Positions 53,515-63,481 of a stretch of 64,000 nucleotides of DNA are shown piece after piece. The notes under the pieces were generated by a model that saw nothing but the letters and a program-made list of their open reading frames with translations, did no database searches and had not been told where the DNA came from. The DNA is from PGYR01 sp048267165 (GTDB lineage Bacteria; Bacteroidota; Ignavibacteria; Kapaibacteriales; UBA2268). Each line of letters starts with the position of its first letter. The first letter of the stretch is position 1. Location of the stretch: assembly GCA_048267165.1 (NCBI GenBank), contig JBLWYD010000003.1, positions 62,001-126,000 on the forward strand, given 5' to 3'. Position numbers and translations under genes: made by a program.

Positions 53515-56500
53515 TTACCTAATTACTTCTATAAATTCCGTTTTAGTTATAGTTGGCGTAGTTAGCTGTAAATAGTATCTACCGCTTTGGTAGTTAGTCA
53601 TATCCAGTTGAATATCCTGACTACCAATCGTTTGATTGCCAGATATTAATACTTCCATTTTTCTGCCTCGGTTGTTATATATAGCCAACTCTGTTATACC
53701 ATCCTCGATTAGAATAACAGTGATAGATGCAGTTGTTGATATTACATTTGGCGATACTCCTAGTTTTAGAGCTTCGGACTCTACTACATTTACATATGGA
53801 TTCTTCACTATAAATTGACAAACCTTCGGCTCTATATCATACTCAATTGGTACCCCAGCAGAGCTATATAATTGAAACTCTGGTAGAGTTATCACTCCTT
53901 CACTTGCAGTAGTTCTCAGTACTTTCATTGGTATAGAAGCAATTTGATTTTCATCTGTTAGCTTGCCTGCATACTCGAAATAAGAGTTGTTGTCGATTGA
54001 CTTTACGCTAATCGTCTCATCAGTGGGTGCTATAACGGTAGGGTCAAACTGAACTTTTAATTTATATTCTAGCTCATCATTTTCAATTATTTTTGGACTA
54101 ATATTCTTTAGAAATATCTGAAGCTCTGCCACTTCATCTAAACTAACATCTTTGAATTGGGGATATACTTCACCGCCGATTCCCTCTGCAAATAGCACAG
54201 TACGCATAGGAGAACCTACGCCATCATAATGGAATTCGATGATAGAAGAAGTTCTGCCACCAAACTTAGGAGTGAATCGCAACGAGTACGCTTTGCTACC
54301 ACCCTGAGGAATAACACTCAAACCGTTTTCGTCTAATACCTCAAATTGTTCAATGTCTGGACCAATAATATTTGTTTCAGTGATAGTTAAGTTTTTATAA
54401 GATAAGTTTTTAATTATAGCAATTGTTGTATCTATATTTCCGCCGAGTAAATGCTTACCAAAATCAATATTATCTATTGTTTCGGAGATAGGAGAGACCC
54501 CTCTTCCTTCTAAACTAAAAGTATCTTTATATACCCCATTAGTAGTAGTTATAGTAACTTCTGCAGTTCGTTTGTATTCACTAGTAGGGGTTAGCTCAAA
54601 TGTTAGATCATTACACTCATTATAATTGAGAATAGATTCGTCGGCCCCACCAGGAATTTTGAAATCAAGAGTATCGCCGCCCGTAACGTCTATACTTAGT
54701 ATATGAAGTGGGGCTTTACGTTTGTTACATATAGCATCTTCGATAACTATAATTTTGGTTTGACCAACTACTGCATCACCCAAATCAAATTCTTTTAGTT
54801 TTATTGATGGCTTCGGGGACTGAATTTCAAAAGTTGACTTTGAGATTACCGATTGGAGTGGTGTAACTTCGCCCGAAAGCTTTGCTATCCATACATCTTT
54901 TCTTCCTAATCTAGCATAATTAGAACTTTCAACGATCAATGGCTGAGTATAGCCAGCGAACACATACCCCTGATCTTTAGTTCCTATTATACTATTTACA
55001 TAATCACTTCCTAGACTATCACTACTTATAGTCTTTTCCCATTCTATTTCACCTCGTTCCGAAACTTTACTTACTAATGCCGAATATAACTCATAATTGC
55101 TTGTGCTAGATTTATCTAACATAGTCGCTGCAATGTATCCGTTATAATTTACTTTGGAAACATCTCCAAAATAATTATCATAAACATCAGACCCAAGTAT
55201 AGGGCTGTAATTGTCGTTTATAAAAAATTTTCTTTTCTTAGATGAATTAGTTCGACCAATCTCTATACCATCTTCCACTTTAAAAAGGTAGGACGTTAAA
55301 TCGTGCATTGTTTTCACTATAATTGAGGCATATTCATTCAATTCAGCTCTAAAACTAGTATAATACTTATTCCATTCTACACTAGGCCAATCCGAGTCAA
55401 TCACATTTCCAAATATACTAATTGCTCCATTGTTTTCTTCATATACACCGACTGCATATTCTTCACCATGGCCACCTGTTATTTTTTCATACCTCTTATT
55501 CAATAATGAGTCCAATCTTAGAATATAAATACCTTTTCCACTATTTGCATCCGTCATATTATCATACGAAGTTGAATACCCTACTATAATATATTCTTTT
55601 TTTCTTGTTTTAATAAATGAATGTGGAATTTCAATTGCTTCTCGACCATAAAGGACTTGTTTAAGGATTTCTCCATTAGAATTCAATCTTAAAACCCAAA
55701 CATCAGAACCCGATTTATTTGGATTTAATTGTGTTGTAATAACGTCTCCATCGTTCGAACTTGAATGACAAAGAACTGTAAATTCTCCATCTTTCTCTTC
55801 CATCACATCTATGGCAAAGTCTCTACGAGTACCTCCATAAGTCTTTGACCATTCTATATTACCATTTGCGTCTAACTTTAATATCAAACAATCTTCACTA
55901 ATTCCAGTATTCTTTTTTGGGAAATCACCATCATCTGAAGAAGTATTGCCTACTAATAAGAAACCACCATCATTCGTTTGTATTACTTTTTTGATTTCTT
56001 CATAACTACTACCACCATAAGTTCTCATCCACTCCACCTCGCCAGCTACTGTATGCTTTATATCTGCATTGAGGTGATCAACTCGTACTTTACACTTATC
56101 ACTTATAGTATTTGGGACTTTCCACTTATAAGAATTTCCAGATTGTTTTTCAGCTATTGTAGTCCATTTGCTACCGTTGTTAGTACTATAACTTATAGTC
56201 ACTAGATCGTATTCAGTTACACCTTCCCATTTTATCTCTATCGTATCGCCAGATACGAGATTTTCTCCACCTATCGGATAGAGAATATTTATGCTTGTTT
56301 GCTTGAAAGAATACCCCGAATTACCACCTATTAAACTCATTTCACTTTTACATTCGGAAGTTTCTATGTGCATTATAGAAAAGTATTTATAGTTTTCAGT
56401 GGGGGCAAATGTTACGTTAATATCTAGGCTCTCACCTTTCTTTATAGTATATGGTAAGCTCTGATTAATGCTGTAAGCTCCAAAATCTGGAACAAAGCTA

Positions 56501-57495
56501 ATTTTATCAATAGTTATATCTTTATTCGTCGCTGAGAATGTTATGGTTGTGTCCTTTTTTGAATTTACTTTAACATCACCAACGGAGGCGAAGTTATCAC
56601 TTATTACTAATTTTGAGATTTGGTTTTCACTTAAATATATACTCTTATCTACTATGCTATTAGTTCTGTTGTCTCTAATATTCAAATCGACAGCTCTTTC
56701 GCAGCTATAATCACTTTCCCATTCTAAAAGACAGGCGTTAAGAGTTAATTGCTTAGTTATTTTATTCAAGGCATTGAATACATCTATAGATGTTTTTTTA
56801 TTCTTAAATAATTCCCCACCAGTTTGCTCTGTGATATTTGTGATAAGATCTGGGAACTTCCCATCAACAACTATAGTAGAGATTGTTATATTCGATGAAG
56901 TTGCATCTGCAATTATCTGCTGTTCGTTTCCACCAGCTTCACCGTCAGTTATTAGGATTATCTGCTTATTGGAAAAAGCTGCCTTATCCATAGCTAATAT
57001 TGCTCCAGCCGTAGGCGTTATAAAAGCAGAATTAAAATCAGTTCCACCAGAAGCTTTGATATTTTTTATTTTGTCAAGAATCTTATTCATATTACTCGTG
57101 AAATCACTTATATAATAATTACTAGTTGTGAACCCAATGATAGCTATTTCACTTCCGTTGAACTCAAGATTGCTGATAAAAGAATTAAGAGCAGTATTAA
57201 TCATTTTAATATGTGACCCAGACATAGACCCCGATACATCAACAGCTATTACAATTGACATAGGACTAACAGTATTGGGAGGGCAACTGACACTAGTTAC
57301 ATCTCTTAGTACTCCATTTTCCTTAATCTCGAAATCTGAGCGGCTATGTTTAGCTATAGGATTATCTTGCGAATCCGTAAGATAGAACTTCGCTTTCATC
57401 TTAGGGTATTCGGAGGTATCAATATCAAAAACTTGGAACTGCTGTGCAGTTATTAGTAATGGGAATAGCAATAGAATTGATAATATAGTTTTCAT
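53515..57495 (-). CDS. giant secreted VWA / choice-of-anchor D protein with T9SS sorting domain, paralogue
   Basis: A 1326-residue exported protein with the same layout as the one at 14624-18598. Signal peptide (to about 17). The preamble FDIDTSEYPKMKAKFYLTD...FEIKENGVLRDVTSV matches that paralogue. The VWA domain has MIDAS DVSGSMSGS (about 89-97). Propeller-like repeats (YGGSSYEEIKK..DGGFLLVGNTSSDDGD) follow at about 490-870, two Hydin-like domains at about 905-1090, and a sorting domain at the end (RYYLQLTTPTITKTEFIEVIR). The VWA sequence diverged more than the ends. It follows the ATPase and its palindromes; transcribed towards them. Confidence 0.82.
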   Translation of the reverse strand: MKTILSILLLFPLLITAQQFQVFDIDTSEYPKMKAKFYLTDSQDNPIAKHSRSDFEIKENGVLRDVTSVSCPPNTVSPMSIVIAVDVSGSMSGSHIKMINTALNSFISNLEFNGSEIAIIGFTTSNYYISDFTSNMNKILDKIKNIKASGGTDFNSAFITPTAGAILAMDKAAFSNKQIILITDGEAGGNEQQIIADATSSNITISTIVVDGKFPDLITNITEQTGGELFKNKKTSIDVFNALNKITKQLTLNACLLEWESDYSCERAVDLNIRDNRTNSIVDKSIYLSENQISKLVISDNFASVGDVKVNSKKDTTITFSATNKDITIDKISFVPDFGAYSINQSLPYTIKKGESLDINVTFAPTENYKYFSIMHIETSECKSEMSLIGGNSGYSFKQTSINILYPIGGENLVSGDTIEIKWEGVTEYDLVTISYSTNNGSKWTTIAEKQSGNSYKWKVPNTISDKCKVRVDHLNADIKHTVAGEVEWMRTYGGSSYEEIKKVIQTNDGGFLLVGNTSSDDGDFPKKNTGISEDCLILKLDANGNIEWSKTYGGTRRDFAIDVMEEKDGEFTVLCHSSSNDGDVITTQLNPNKSGSDVWVLRLNSNGEILKQVLYGREAIEIPHSFIKTRKKEYIIVGYSTSYDNMTDANSGKGIYILRLDSLLNKRYEKITGGHGEEYAVGVYEENNGAISIFGNVIDSDWPSVEWNKYYTSFRAELNEYASIIVKTMHDLTSYLFKVEDGIEIGRTNSSKKRKFFINDNYSPILGSDVYDNYFGDVSKVNYNGYIAATMLDKSSTSNYELYSALVSKVSERGEIEWEKTISSDSLGSDYVNSIIGTKDQGYVFAGYTQPLIVESSNYARLGRKDVWIAKLSGEVTPLQSVISKSTFEIQSPKPSIKLKEFDLGDAVVGQTKIIVIEDAICNKRKAPLHILSIDVTGGDTLDFKIPGGADESILNYNECNDLTFELTPTSEYKRTAEVTITTTNGVYKDTFSLEGRGVSPISETIDNIDFGKHLLGGNIDTTIAIIKNLSYKNLTITETNIIGPDIEQFEVLDENGLSVIPQGGSKAYSLRFTPKFGGRTSSIIEFHYDGVGSPMRTVLFAEGIGGEVYPQFKDVSLDEVAELQIFLKNISPKIIENDELEYKLKVQFDPTVIAPTDETISVKSIDNNSYFEYAGKLTDENQIASIPMKVLRTTASEGVITLPEFQLYSSAGVPIEYDIEPKVCQFIVKNPYVNVVESEALKLGVSPNVISTTASITVILIEDGITELAIYNNRGRKMEVLISGNQTIGSQDIQLDMTNYQSGRYYLQLTTPTITKTEFIEVIR

Positions 57496-57592
57496 TTTTT
57501 TCAGTATTACAGTAAGAGATTGTAGAATATAGTAATTGTCTATATATAATGCAAACTATAACCCTAGAAGCAACAAGCAACAAGGTTGGCAA

Positions 57593-57611
57593 TTATACCT
57601 TTTGGTATAAA
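57593..57611. repeat. solo palindrome identical to the ATPase-flanking repeat
   Basis: TTATACC-TTTT-GGTATAAA, matching the perfect copy at 52238-52256 base for base, but 4.1 kb from the ATPase gene. Confidence 0.85.
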
Positions 57612-57630
57612 GTGAATTTAGCTACTAAGG

Positions 57631-57906
57631 TTACTTCTTCTTACTCATTTCGTATTCGCGGCGAGTAACTTCGTCCATTAGCTTTTTCGATTTGCTGAGT
57701 AGTAGATTGTAGTTCAGGCGTTTGTCTAGGTCACCAAGTACTTCGTACGCCTCTTTTATTTCGCCGAATACTCGTTGTACTTTTATGTCATCGGGGTGCA
57801 GATCGGGGTGGTATTTTCTTACCAAACGCTTGTACGCCATCCGTATTTCATCGGAGGTAGCAGAGCTTTCTAGCCCTAGTATTCTATAATAATTTTTGAT
57901 TTTCAT
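57631..57906 (-). CDS. small J-domain protein
   Basis: A 91-residue protein: nearly all of it is a DnaJ J domain (YYRILGLESSATSDEIRMAYKRLVRKYHPDLHPDD) with the HPD motif at about 33-35, and a short helical Lys-rich tail. No G/F or zinc domain, so a type III J-protein that would recruit DnaK to a specific site. It starts 35 bases after flhA on the same strand and is probably co-transcribed with it. Confidence 0.85.
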   Translation of the reverse strand: MKIKNYYRILGLESSATSDEIRMAYKRLVRKYHPDLHPDDIKVQRVFGEIKEAYEVLGDLDKRLNYNLLLSKSKKLMDEVTRREYEMSKKK

Positions 57907-57941
57907 ATTTTAAGAATATAAAAATACTGAAAATTGTTGAA

Positions 57942-60080
57942 TTATTGTACTTGTTCTAGTACATTTACACTAGTTAGTATTTCTATATCAGTGTCAGATG
58001 GCAATTCAGAATAGCTGATGACGCTTACTACAGGGAAAGTAGTCTGTATCATCTTCTTGAAATAAGGTCGCACCTGAGCAGAGCAAATAACCACTGGCAG
58101 ATGTCCAGCAATAGTAGTATCGTCAATCGCTTTCGAAACACCTTCTTTGATACGAGTGATGAACTCAGGCGATAGTCCCATAGAAGGGCTTATCTGGTTG
58201 CCACCGCTTTTTTGCAGCGATTGAGTTATGCTGTCTTCTATTTCTGGGTCAAGAGAGATTGCGTGTACAATACCATCTATATCTTCGTACAGAGTTTTGA
58301 TAGTCTCGGATAGATTATGGCGAACATATTCGGTTAGCACATCTATATTTTGAGTTACTCTATAATATTCGAGTAATGACTCTAGTATCAGAGGTAAATC
58401 ACGAATTGGAATACCCTCTTCTAATAGGTTTTGTAGTACTTTCTGTATAGCTGATAGAGGTAGATTATCTGGTGAAATCTCATCAGTCAGGGCTGGGTAA
58501 TCTTCTTTCAGATTATCCACTAACTGCTTAGTATCTTGTCTAGTTAATAGTTTATCAGAGTTGCGTTTTAGTATTTCTGTTAGATGAGTAGTCAGCACTG
58601 TCGCAGATTCCACTACTGTGTAGCCCATTATTTCGGCATTTTCCCTTTCGTTTTGGTCTATCCACTTAGCTGGCAAACCGAAAACAGGTTCGGTAACGTG
58701 TTTGCCGCGAAGCTCCCCTTCAGCAGTTCCAGGATTCATGGCTAATAGCATATTCGGGAATAGGAAATTAGAAGCAACTTCATTCCCACGGATTTTGATA
58801 ATGTAATTCTCTGGGTCTAATTGAAGATTGTCACGTACACGAACAGGAGGGAGGATAATCCCCAACTCTGTCGCTAACTGCTTTCTTACGTTTGTTATAC
58901 GCTTGAATACATCGCCACCTTGTGCCTCATCTACTAGAGCTATCAACGAATAGCCAAGTTCTATTTCCACTGGATCAACTTTCAGCAAATCTTCAACGGG
59001 AGCTTCGCTTGGTTTTTCGACTTCATCAGCCGCTTGTAACCCTTCGCGCATCTCGTCATCAGCTTTGTTTTTAATAGCATTAGTTCTATTATAAGCAATA
59101 GCAGCAATGATAACAGCTATGATAGTGAACGGAATAAACGGGAACCCTGGGAGTAATCCAATTAGGAACAAAGCCACAGCCGATACATACATCGCCCTTG
59201 GCTTAGCACCGAATTGTTGTCCGAATTCCGTCTCTAGTTGGTCACGAGCACCAGAACGAGTAACTACCAAACCACCAGCTACTGATATAAGTAGAGCTGG
59301 AATTTGTGATACTAGTCCATCACCAATCGTAAGTGTAGAGTATGTAGAAATCGCTTCAGAGAATGACATATCCCTTTGGAGCATACCAATAGCAAATCCA
59401 CCAAGTAAGTTGACGATTGTGATAATAATACCAGCAATTGCGTCCCCTTTTATAAACTTAGCCGCACCATCCATTGACCCGAAAAAGTCAGCTTCGTGCG
59501 CAAGTTCATCACGTCTCGATTTGGCTGTTTGCTCGTCAATATAACCAGCATTCAAATCAGCATCAATACTCATCTGCTTACCCGGCATTGCATCCAAGGT
59601 AAACCTTGCAGATACTTCCGCTATACGCGTGGAACCCTTGATAACTACTATAAAGTTAATGACTAAGAGGATAAGGAATATAATAATCCCAACGACTATA
59701 TTTCCACCGATGACGAAATCACCGAATGCGTGTATAATCTTACCAGCTTCACCCTCACCTAATATAAGCCGAGTGGAGGCGACGTTCAGCCCCAATCGGA
59801 GCATAGTAGTAATAAGTAATATAGCCGGGAATGCTGAGAATTCTAATGGTTTTACCAAATAAACTGCCACCATCAGAATCATAACTGATAGTGCAATATT
59901 AAGGGTTAGAAATAAATCTAAGGCAAGTGGAGGCAATGGCAATAAAAGGAGTGCAAGAATTAGTAATATACCACCAGCTAAAACAATATCGGGATTGTTA
60001 AAGATTGGTGAAAGAACAGTATTCTTCAATCTGTTTAAAGTTGGGTTATCTAATAAAGCCAATTGTCTATTTATAGCCAA
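57942..60080 (-). CDS. flhA: flagellar biosynthesis protein FlhA
   Basis: Large export-gate subunit of the flagellar type III secretion apparatus; couples the proton gradient to export and docks chaperone complexes. Length 712. Eight membrane helices in the first 330 residues, with the FHIPEP signature region ATLRLGLNVASTRLILGEGEAG (in the form TTMLRLGLNVASTR) and FTLDAMPGKQMSIDADLNAG. The cytoplasmic domain (about 375-712) contains LRGKHVTEPVFGLPAKWI and ends in a chaperone-docking domain. No flhB, fliP/Q/R or flhF is adjacent. A J-domain gene follows it. Confidence 0.97.
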   Translation of the reverse strand: MAINRQLALLDNPTLNRLKNTVLSPIFNNPDIVLAGGILLILALLLLPLPPLALDLFLTLNIALSVMILMVAVYLVKPLEFSAFPAILLITTMLRLGLNVASTRLILGEGEAGKIIHAFGDFVIGGNIVVGIIIFLILLVINFIVVIKGSTRIAEVSARFTLDAMPGKQMSIDADLNAGYIDEQTAKSRRDELAHEADFFGSMDGAAKFIKGDAIAGIIITIVNLLGGFAIGMLQRDMSFSEAISTYSTLTIGDGLVSQIPALLISVAGGLVVTRSGARDQLETEFGQQFGAKPRAMYVSAVALFLIGLLPGFPFIPFTIIAVIIAAIAYNRTNAIKNKADDEMREGLQAADEVEKPSEAPVEDLLKVDPVEIELGYSLIALVDEAQGGDVFKRITNVRKQLATELGIILPPVRVRDNLQLDPENYIIKIRGNEVASNFLFPNMLLAMNPGTAEGELRGKHVTEPVFGLPAKWIDQNERENAEIMGYTVVESATVLTTHLTEILKRNSDKLLTRQDTKQLVDNLKEDYPALTDEISPDNLPLSAIQKVLQNLLEEGIPIRDLPLILESLLEYYRVTQNIDVLTEYVRHNLSETIKTLYEDIDGIVHAISLDPEIEDSITQSLQKSGGNQISPSMGLSPEFITRIKEGVSKAIDDTTIAGHLPVVICSAQVRPYFKKMIQTTFPVVSVISYSELPSDTDIEILTSVNVLEQVQ

Positions 60081-60201
60081 TAATTCATAAAAATGCTGTC
60101 ACAAAAGTAGTATTGCAAGTTGCTTGCCAAATAATTAATGGATGCTATTTATTAAATTATTAGTCTATCTACCTAATCATCTTAAAATCCCAAATATTTA
60201 C

Positions 60202-60209
60202 TATATTTG
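60202..60209 (+). promoter_or_regulatory. candidate -7 box of the M28 peptidase-pyrE genes
   Basis: TATATTTG matches TAnnTTTG, 28 bases before the ATG at 60238. Confidence 0.4.
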
Positions 60210-60237
60210 TAAATCAAAAAATTAGCCATAGAGCAGA

Positions 60238-61578
60238 ATGAAAAAGATACTATTCCTACTATTATTTCCAGTACTATTATTAGCGAAGGATTTTAATCCT
60301 GATGATTATGAAGCAGATGTAGATAAAATCATCGAAGCCGCTATGAAGAGCAATATAGGTTGGGATAGATTAGAATTCCTTTGTAATAACTTCGCTAATC
60401 GACTAAGTGGTACTCCCCAACTCGAAAGAACTATCGATTGGATTTATGAGGAAATGCATAAAGATGGTCTGGCAAATGTACAAAAACAACCCGTAATGGT
60501 TCCCAATTGGAAGAGACATTATGAATCGGTGAATGTAATTTTCCCTATTGAATATAAAATAGATATGCTTGGCTTGGGTGGTAGTATAGCTACTCCGCAA
60601 GAAGGGATAACTGCTGAAGTGATTGTAGTTAGAGATAAAGATGAACTTGATAGAAGAAAAGATGAAGTAAAAGGCAAGATTGTACTTTTCAATGCACCCT
60701 TCACTACTTATGGGCAGACAGTCCAATACAGATTCTACGGTGCTCAGTGGGCAGGTCAATACGGAGCTGTAGCTAGTTTAATCCGTTCGGTAAGTCCGAT
60801 TGGATTTGACAATCCACATACGGGAGTTATGGCTTACACAGATAGTATCCCTAAGATTCCACACGCGGCTATCACTCTAGAGGGTGCAGAGCTATTACAA
60901 AGATACCAAGATAGAGGGCAAAAAGCCACAATCAACTTAACTATGCACGCTAAGCATTATCCAGATGCTATTTCGCACAATGTAATGGGTGAAACTAAGG
61001 GTAGTACACTATCAGATGAGATTATCTCAGTTGGTGGTCATATTGACGCTTGGGATGCTGGTCAGGGTGCACAAGACGATGGTGCAGGATGTATGACTAC
61101 TTGGGAAGCTGTTCGCCTAATAAATGAGCTAGGATTGGGCAATAAACGCACTATACGCTCCGTACTCTGGACAAATGAAGAGAATGGTGCAATGGGTGGT
61201 AAAGAGTACGCTAAGGGCTTTGCTCACGAGAAACACGCTATGGCATTCGAATCGGACGCTGGTACTTTTGCTCCACTAGTTATTAGGTTCACTGGTAGCG
61301 AAGAGTTAATGGAACAAGTAAAGAAATTCGAACCCCTTTTACAGAAAGTTAATCCACAGATTACTGTTGGCGAAGGCGGTGGCGGTGTAGATATAGGCCC
61401 ACTAATGGATACTGGTGTACCGGGTATGAGCTTATCGCCTGACGATAAGGGTAGATACTTTTGGTATCACCACTCCCCTGCTGATACTTTCGATAAAGTC
61501 GATAAAGATGAATTCAAGCAATGTGTAGCTGCTATAGCTGTTACTATTTATTTATACTCAATATTAGAATTAGAATGA
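60238..61578 (+). CDS. secreted M28-family zinc aminopeptidase/carboxypeptidase Q-like
   Basis: A 446-residue exported metallopeptidase. Signal peptide ends LLLAKD. The PA-like insert is at about 105-240. M28 metal ligands: His268 (GGHIDAWD), Asp281 (AQDDGAG, bridging), Glu314 (TNEENG, base and ligand), Asp340 (ESDAG) and a late His in YHHSPADTFD (about 420). The pattern fits plasma glutamate carboxypeptidase/CPQ-like enzymes, which cleave small dipeptides. pyrE overlaps its end (ATGA). Confidence 0.9.
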   Translation: MKKILFLLLFPVLLLAKDFNPDDYEADVDKIIEAAMKSNIGWDRLEFLCNNFANRLSGTPQLERTIDWIYEEMHKDGLANVQKQPVMVPNWKRHYESVNVIFPIEYKIDMLGLGGSIATPQEGITAEVIVVRDKDELDRRKDEVKGKIVLFNAPFTTYGQTVQYRFYGAQWAGQYGAVASLIRSVSPIGFDNPHTGVMAYTDSIPKIPHAAITLEGAELLQRYQDRGQKATINLTMHAKHYPDAISHNVMGETKGSTLSDEIISVGGHIDAWDAGQGAQDDGAGCMTTWEAVRLINELGLGNKRTIRSVLWTNEENGAMGGKEYAKGFAHEKHAMAFESDAGTFAPLVIRFTGSEELMEQVKKFEPLLQKVNPQITVGEGGGGVDIGPLMDTGVPGMSLSPDDKGRYFWYHHSPADTFDKVDKDEFKQCVAAIAVTIYLYSILELE

Positions 61579-62099
61579 CAAAACAAGAACTTTGCAAAGA
61601 AATATATAATGTAGCCCACATAACTGGCGAATTCAAACTTCGCTCGGGCGTTACTAGCCACGAATACTTTGATAAATATCAATTCGAGGCACGACCACAT
61701 TTGCTAAAAGAAATAGCAAAGCAAGTAAACGAAACTATAATCCCCGGATTAGAATTCGATATGTTAGCTCCCCTTGAAATGGGTGGTATTCCTATAGCTA
61801 CAGCAATATCACTTGGTGCTGGCTTTGATATGGTATTAGTCCGCAAAGAAGCAAAAGAATACGGGACTTGCAAACTTGCTGAAGGTTCAGACATAGCTGG
61901 TAAAAGATTACTTATAATAGAAGATGTAGTCACAAGTGGCGGTCAGATTATTATCAGTGCAAACGAACTGCGTGAGCGTGGCGCTATAGTCGAAGAAGCT
62001 ATTTGTGTAATTAATCGTGAAGCTGGTGGTGAAGATAAACTGAAAGAAGCAGGAATTAAGCTGTATTCTCTATTCACGATGACTGAATTGAAGAGCTAA
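61575..62099 (+). CDS. pyrE: orotate phosphoribosyltransferase
   Basis: Makes orotidine 5'-phosphate from orotate and PRPP in pyrimidine synthesis. About 174 residues from MTKQELCKEIYN; the PRPP-binding motif LLIIEDVVTSGGQ lies at about 109-121 and the catalytic loop VRKEAKEYG at about 87-95. I chose the ATG at 61575, which overlaps the peptidase stop by four bases; an upstream frame extension would have no homology. One base separates it from the VWA-OmpA gene on the other strand. Confidence 0.95.
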   Translation: MTKQELCKEIYNVAHITGEFKLRSGVTSHEYFDKYQFEARPHLLKEIAKQVNETIIPGLEFDMLAPLEMGGIPIATAISLGAGFDMVLVRKEAKEYGTCKLAEGSDIAGKRLLIIEDVVTSGGQIIISANELRERGAIVEEAICVINREAGGEDKLKEAGIKLYSLFTMTELKS

Positions 62100-62100
62100 T

Positions 62101-63456
62101 TTACTTAGCTATTATTATAATCTCGGTACGTCTGTTTAACTTACGACCGAAATCTGTATTGTTTGAGGCAATTGGACGGCTTTCACCGTGACCTTGAGTT
62201 CTAATTCTCTTTGCTGAAATACCTTTCTTAATAAGATATGCTTTTACGCCCTCTGCTCTGAATTTGGATAGACGGTTATTTGTCTCTTCGCTTCCGATAG
62301 CGTCAGTATGTCCTTCTATCATAATAACAACATTTTGTCTATTGTGCATAAACATAGAAAGTACTTCTAGCTCTGGTACTGTGTCTGGCAGATTAGAACT
62401 ACCAGTTTGGTATAGCATATTTTCGATAATCAATTTTCTACCTAACTCAACTATAGGAATAGTCTTCTTAGTTAGTTCTTCTTTCTTTTCGTTTATAATA
62501 GCTATGTCTATACTATCAGGTATAGCTGGCTTTTCAGTTCTGTACTTTAGTGCATATAGATTAGTCAACTGATTAGAAAAATTATCCAATATAGTTGAGA
62601 AGGGATAATCGATATCATAGAAATTACCACGTGTATTTGACGATATATAGTTATAAGCAGTCAATCTAGGTGGCACTATGCTAAATACTCTAACTTGATC
62701 ATCAAATAGCATTTTTGTAATAGATTCGGTAGTTTGGTCTGTGCTGCCTACACCAGTTTCACCCGTTTGGTGATACGGAGCATCAGTTACTAAAACCGCG
62801 ACTTTATTCGCTGAAGGTCTGTACTCTATTTGCTTTGCAGTTGCCTTTAGCGCTTCAAGTGCATTCTCTTTTACATCTCCCCCACCCCGTGCTTTTACTC
62901 GGCCTATCCAACCAAGAAAATCATTTACGTCGGGAGTAGGTTGATAAACCTTATCAACTTCATCAGAGAACAAAACTAATCCTAAAGTGTAATCGATACC
63001 ACGAGTCTTAAGGAAGTCAGTTAGGTCTCGTACTTTTTGTCTTACTGCATCAATATATGATTGCATAGAACCCGTTTGGTCTATCACAAATATAAAATCT
63101 ACAGGTACTCTTTCATTAATAGAAAGTTTATCTACAGATATTACTTGGTGTTCAACCCCATTTTCTAGTACTGATAATCCTTCAGAGTAAAGTGTATCTA
63201 ATGGCTGACCATAGATATTATATGCTTCTACTATTACTTTAATTATAGGATAGTTAGATATATCAACGTTTTGGATAGTTAGCTTGATGTCTTTCTTTTC
63301 GTAAGTTACTGATGCAGAGCGCATTAAGTCTTTACGTTTGGCAGAGCTATCTTGGGAAGTTGGTTGATCGGAAATATTGTCGGATTGGGCAACGAGTATA
63401 TTACTTGTGGTAAATACAATTGTTATCGCAAATAATATGACAATGGCTCTAATCAT
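62101..63456 (-). CDS. VWA-domain protein with OmpA-like C-terminus
   Basis: A 451-residue exported protein. Signal peptide (to about 22). The preamble VDISNYPIIKVIVEAYNIYGQPLDTLYSEGLSVLENGVEHQVISV resembles that of the giant VWA/T9SS proteins. The VWA domain (about 118-310) has the MIDAS DQTGSMQ (126-132). The OmpA-like domain (about 345-451) has EGHTDAIGSEETNNRLSKFRAEGV and RRTEIIII. It would sit in the periplasm on peptidoglycan. It ends one base from pyrE, converging. Confidence 0.85.
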   Translation of the reverse strand: MIRAIVILFAITIVFTTSNILVAQSDNISDQPTSQDSSAKRKDLMRSASVTYEKKDIKLTIQNVDISNYPIIKVIVEAYNIYGQPLDTLYSEGLSVLENGVEHQVISVDKLSINERVPVDFIFVIDQTGSMQSYIDAVRQKVRDLTDFLKTRGIDYTLGLVLFSDEVDKVYQPTPDVNDFLGWIGRVKARGGGDVKENALEALKATAKQIEYRPSANKVAVLVTDAPYHQTGETGVGSTDQTTESITKMLFDDQVRVFSIVPPRLTAYNYISSNTRGNFYDIDYPFSTILDNFSNQLTNLYALKYRTEKPAIPDSIDIAIINEKKEELTKKTIPIVELGRKLIIENMLYQTGSSNLPDTVPELEVLSMFMHNRQNVVIMIEGHTDAIGSEETNNRLSKFRAEGVKAYLIKKGISAKRIRTQGHGESRPIASNNTDFGRKLNRRTEIIIIAK

Positions 63457-63481
63457 CTTGCAAGTTAGTGAAAGTGGAAAT

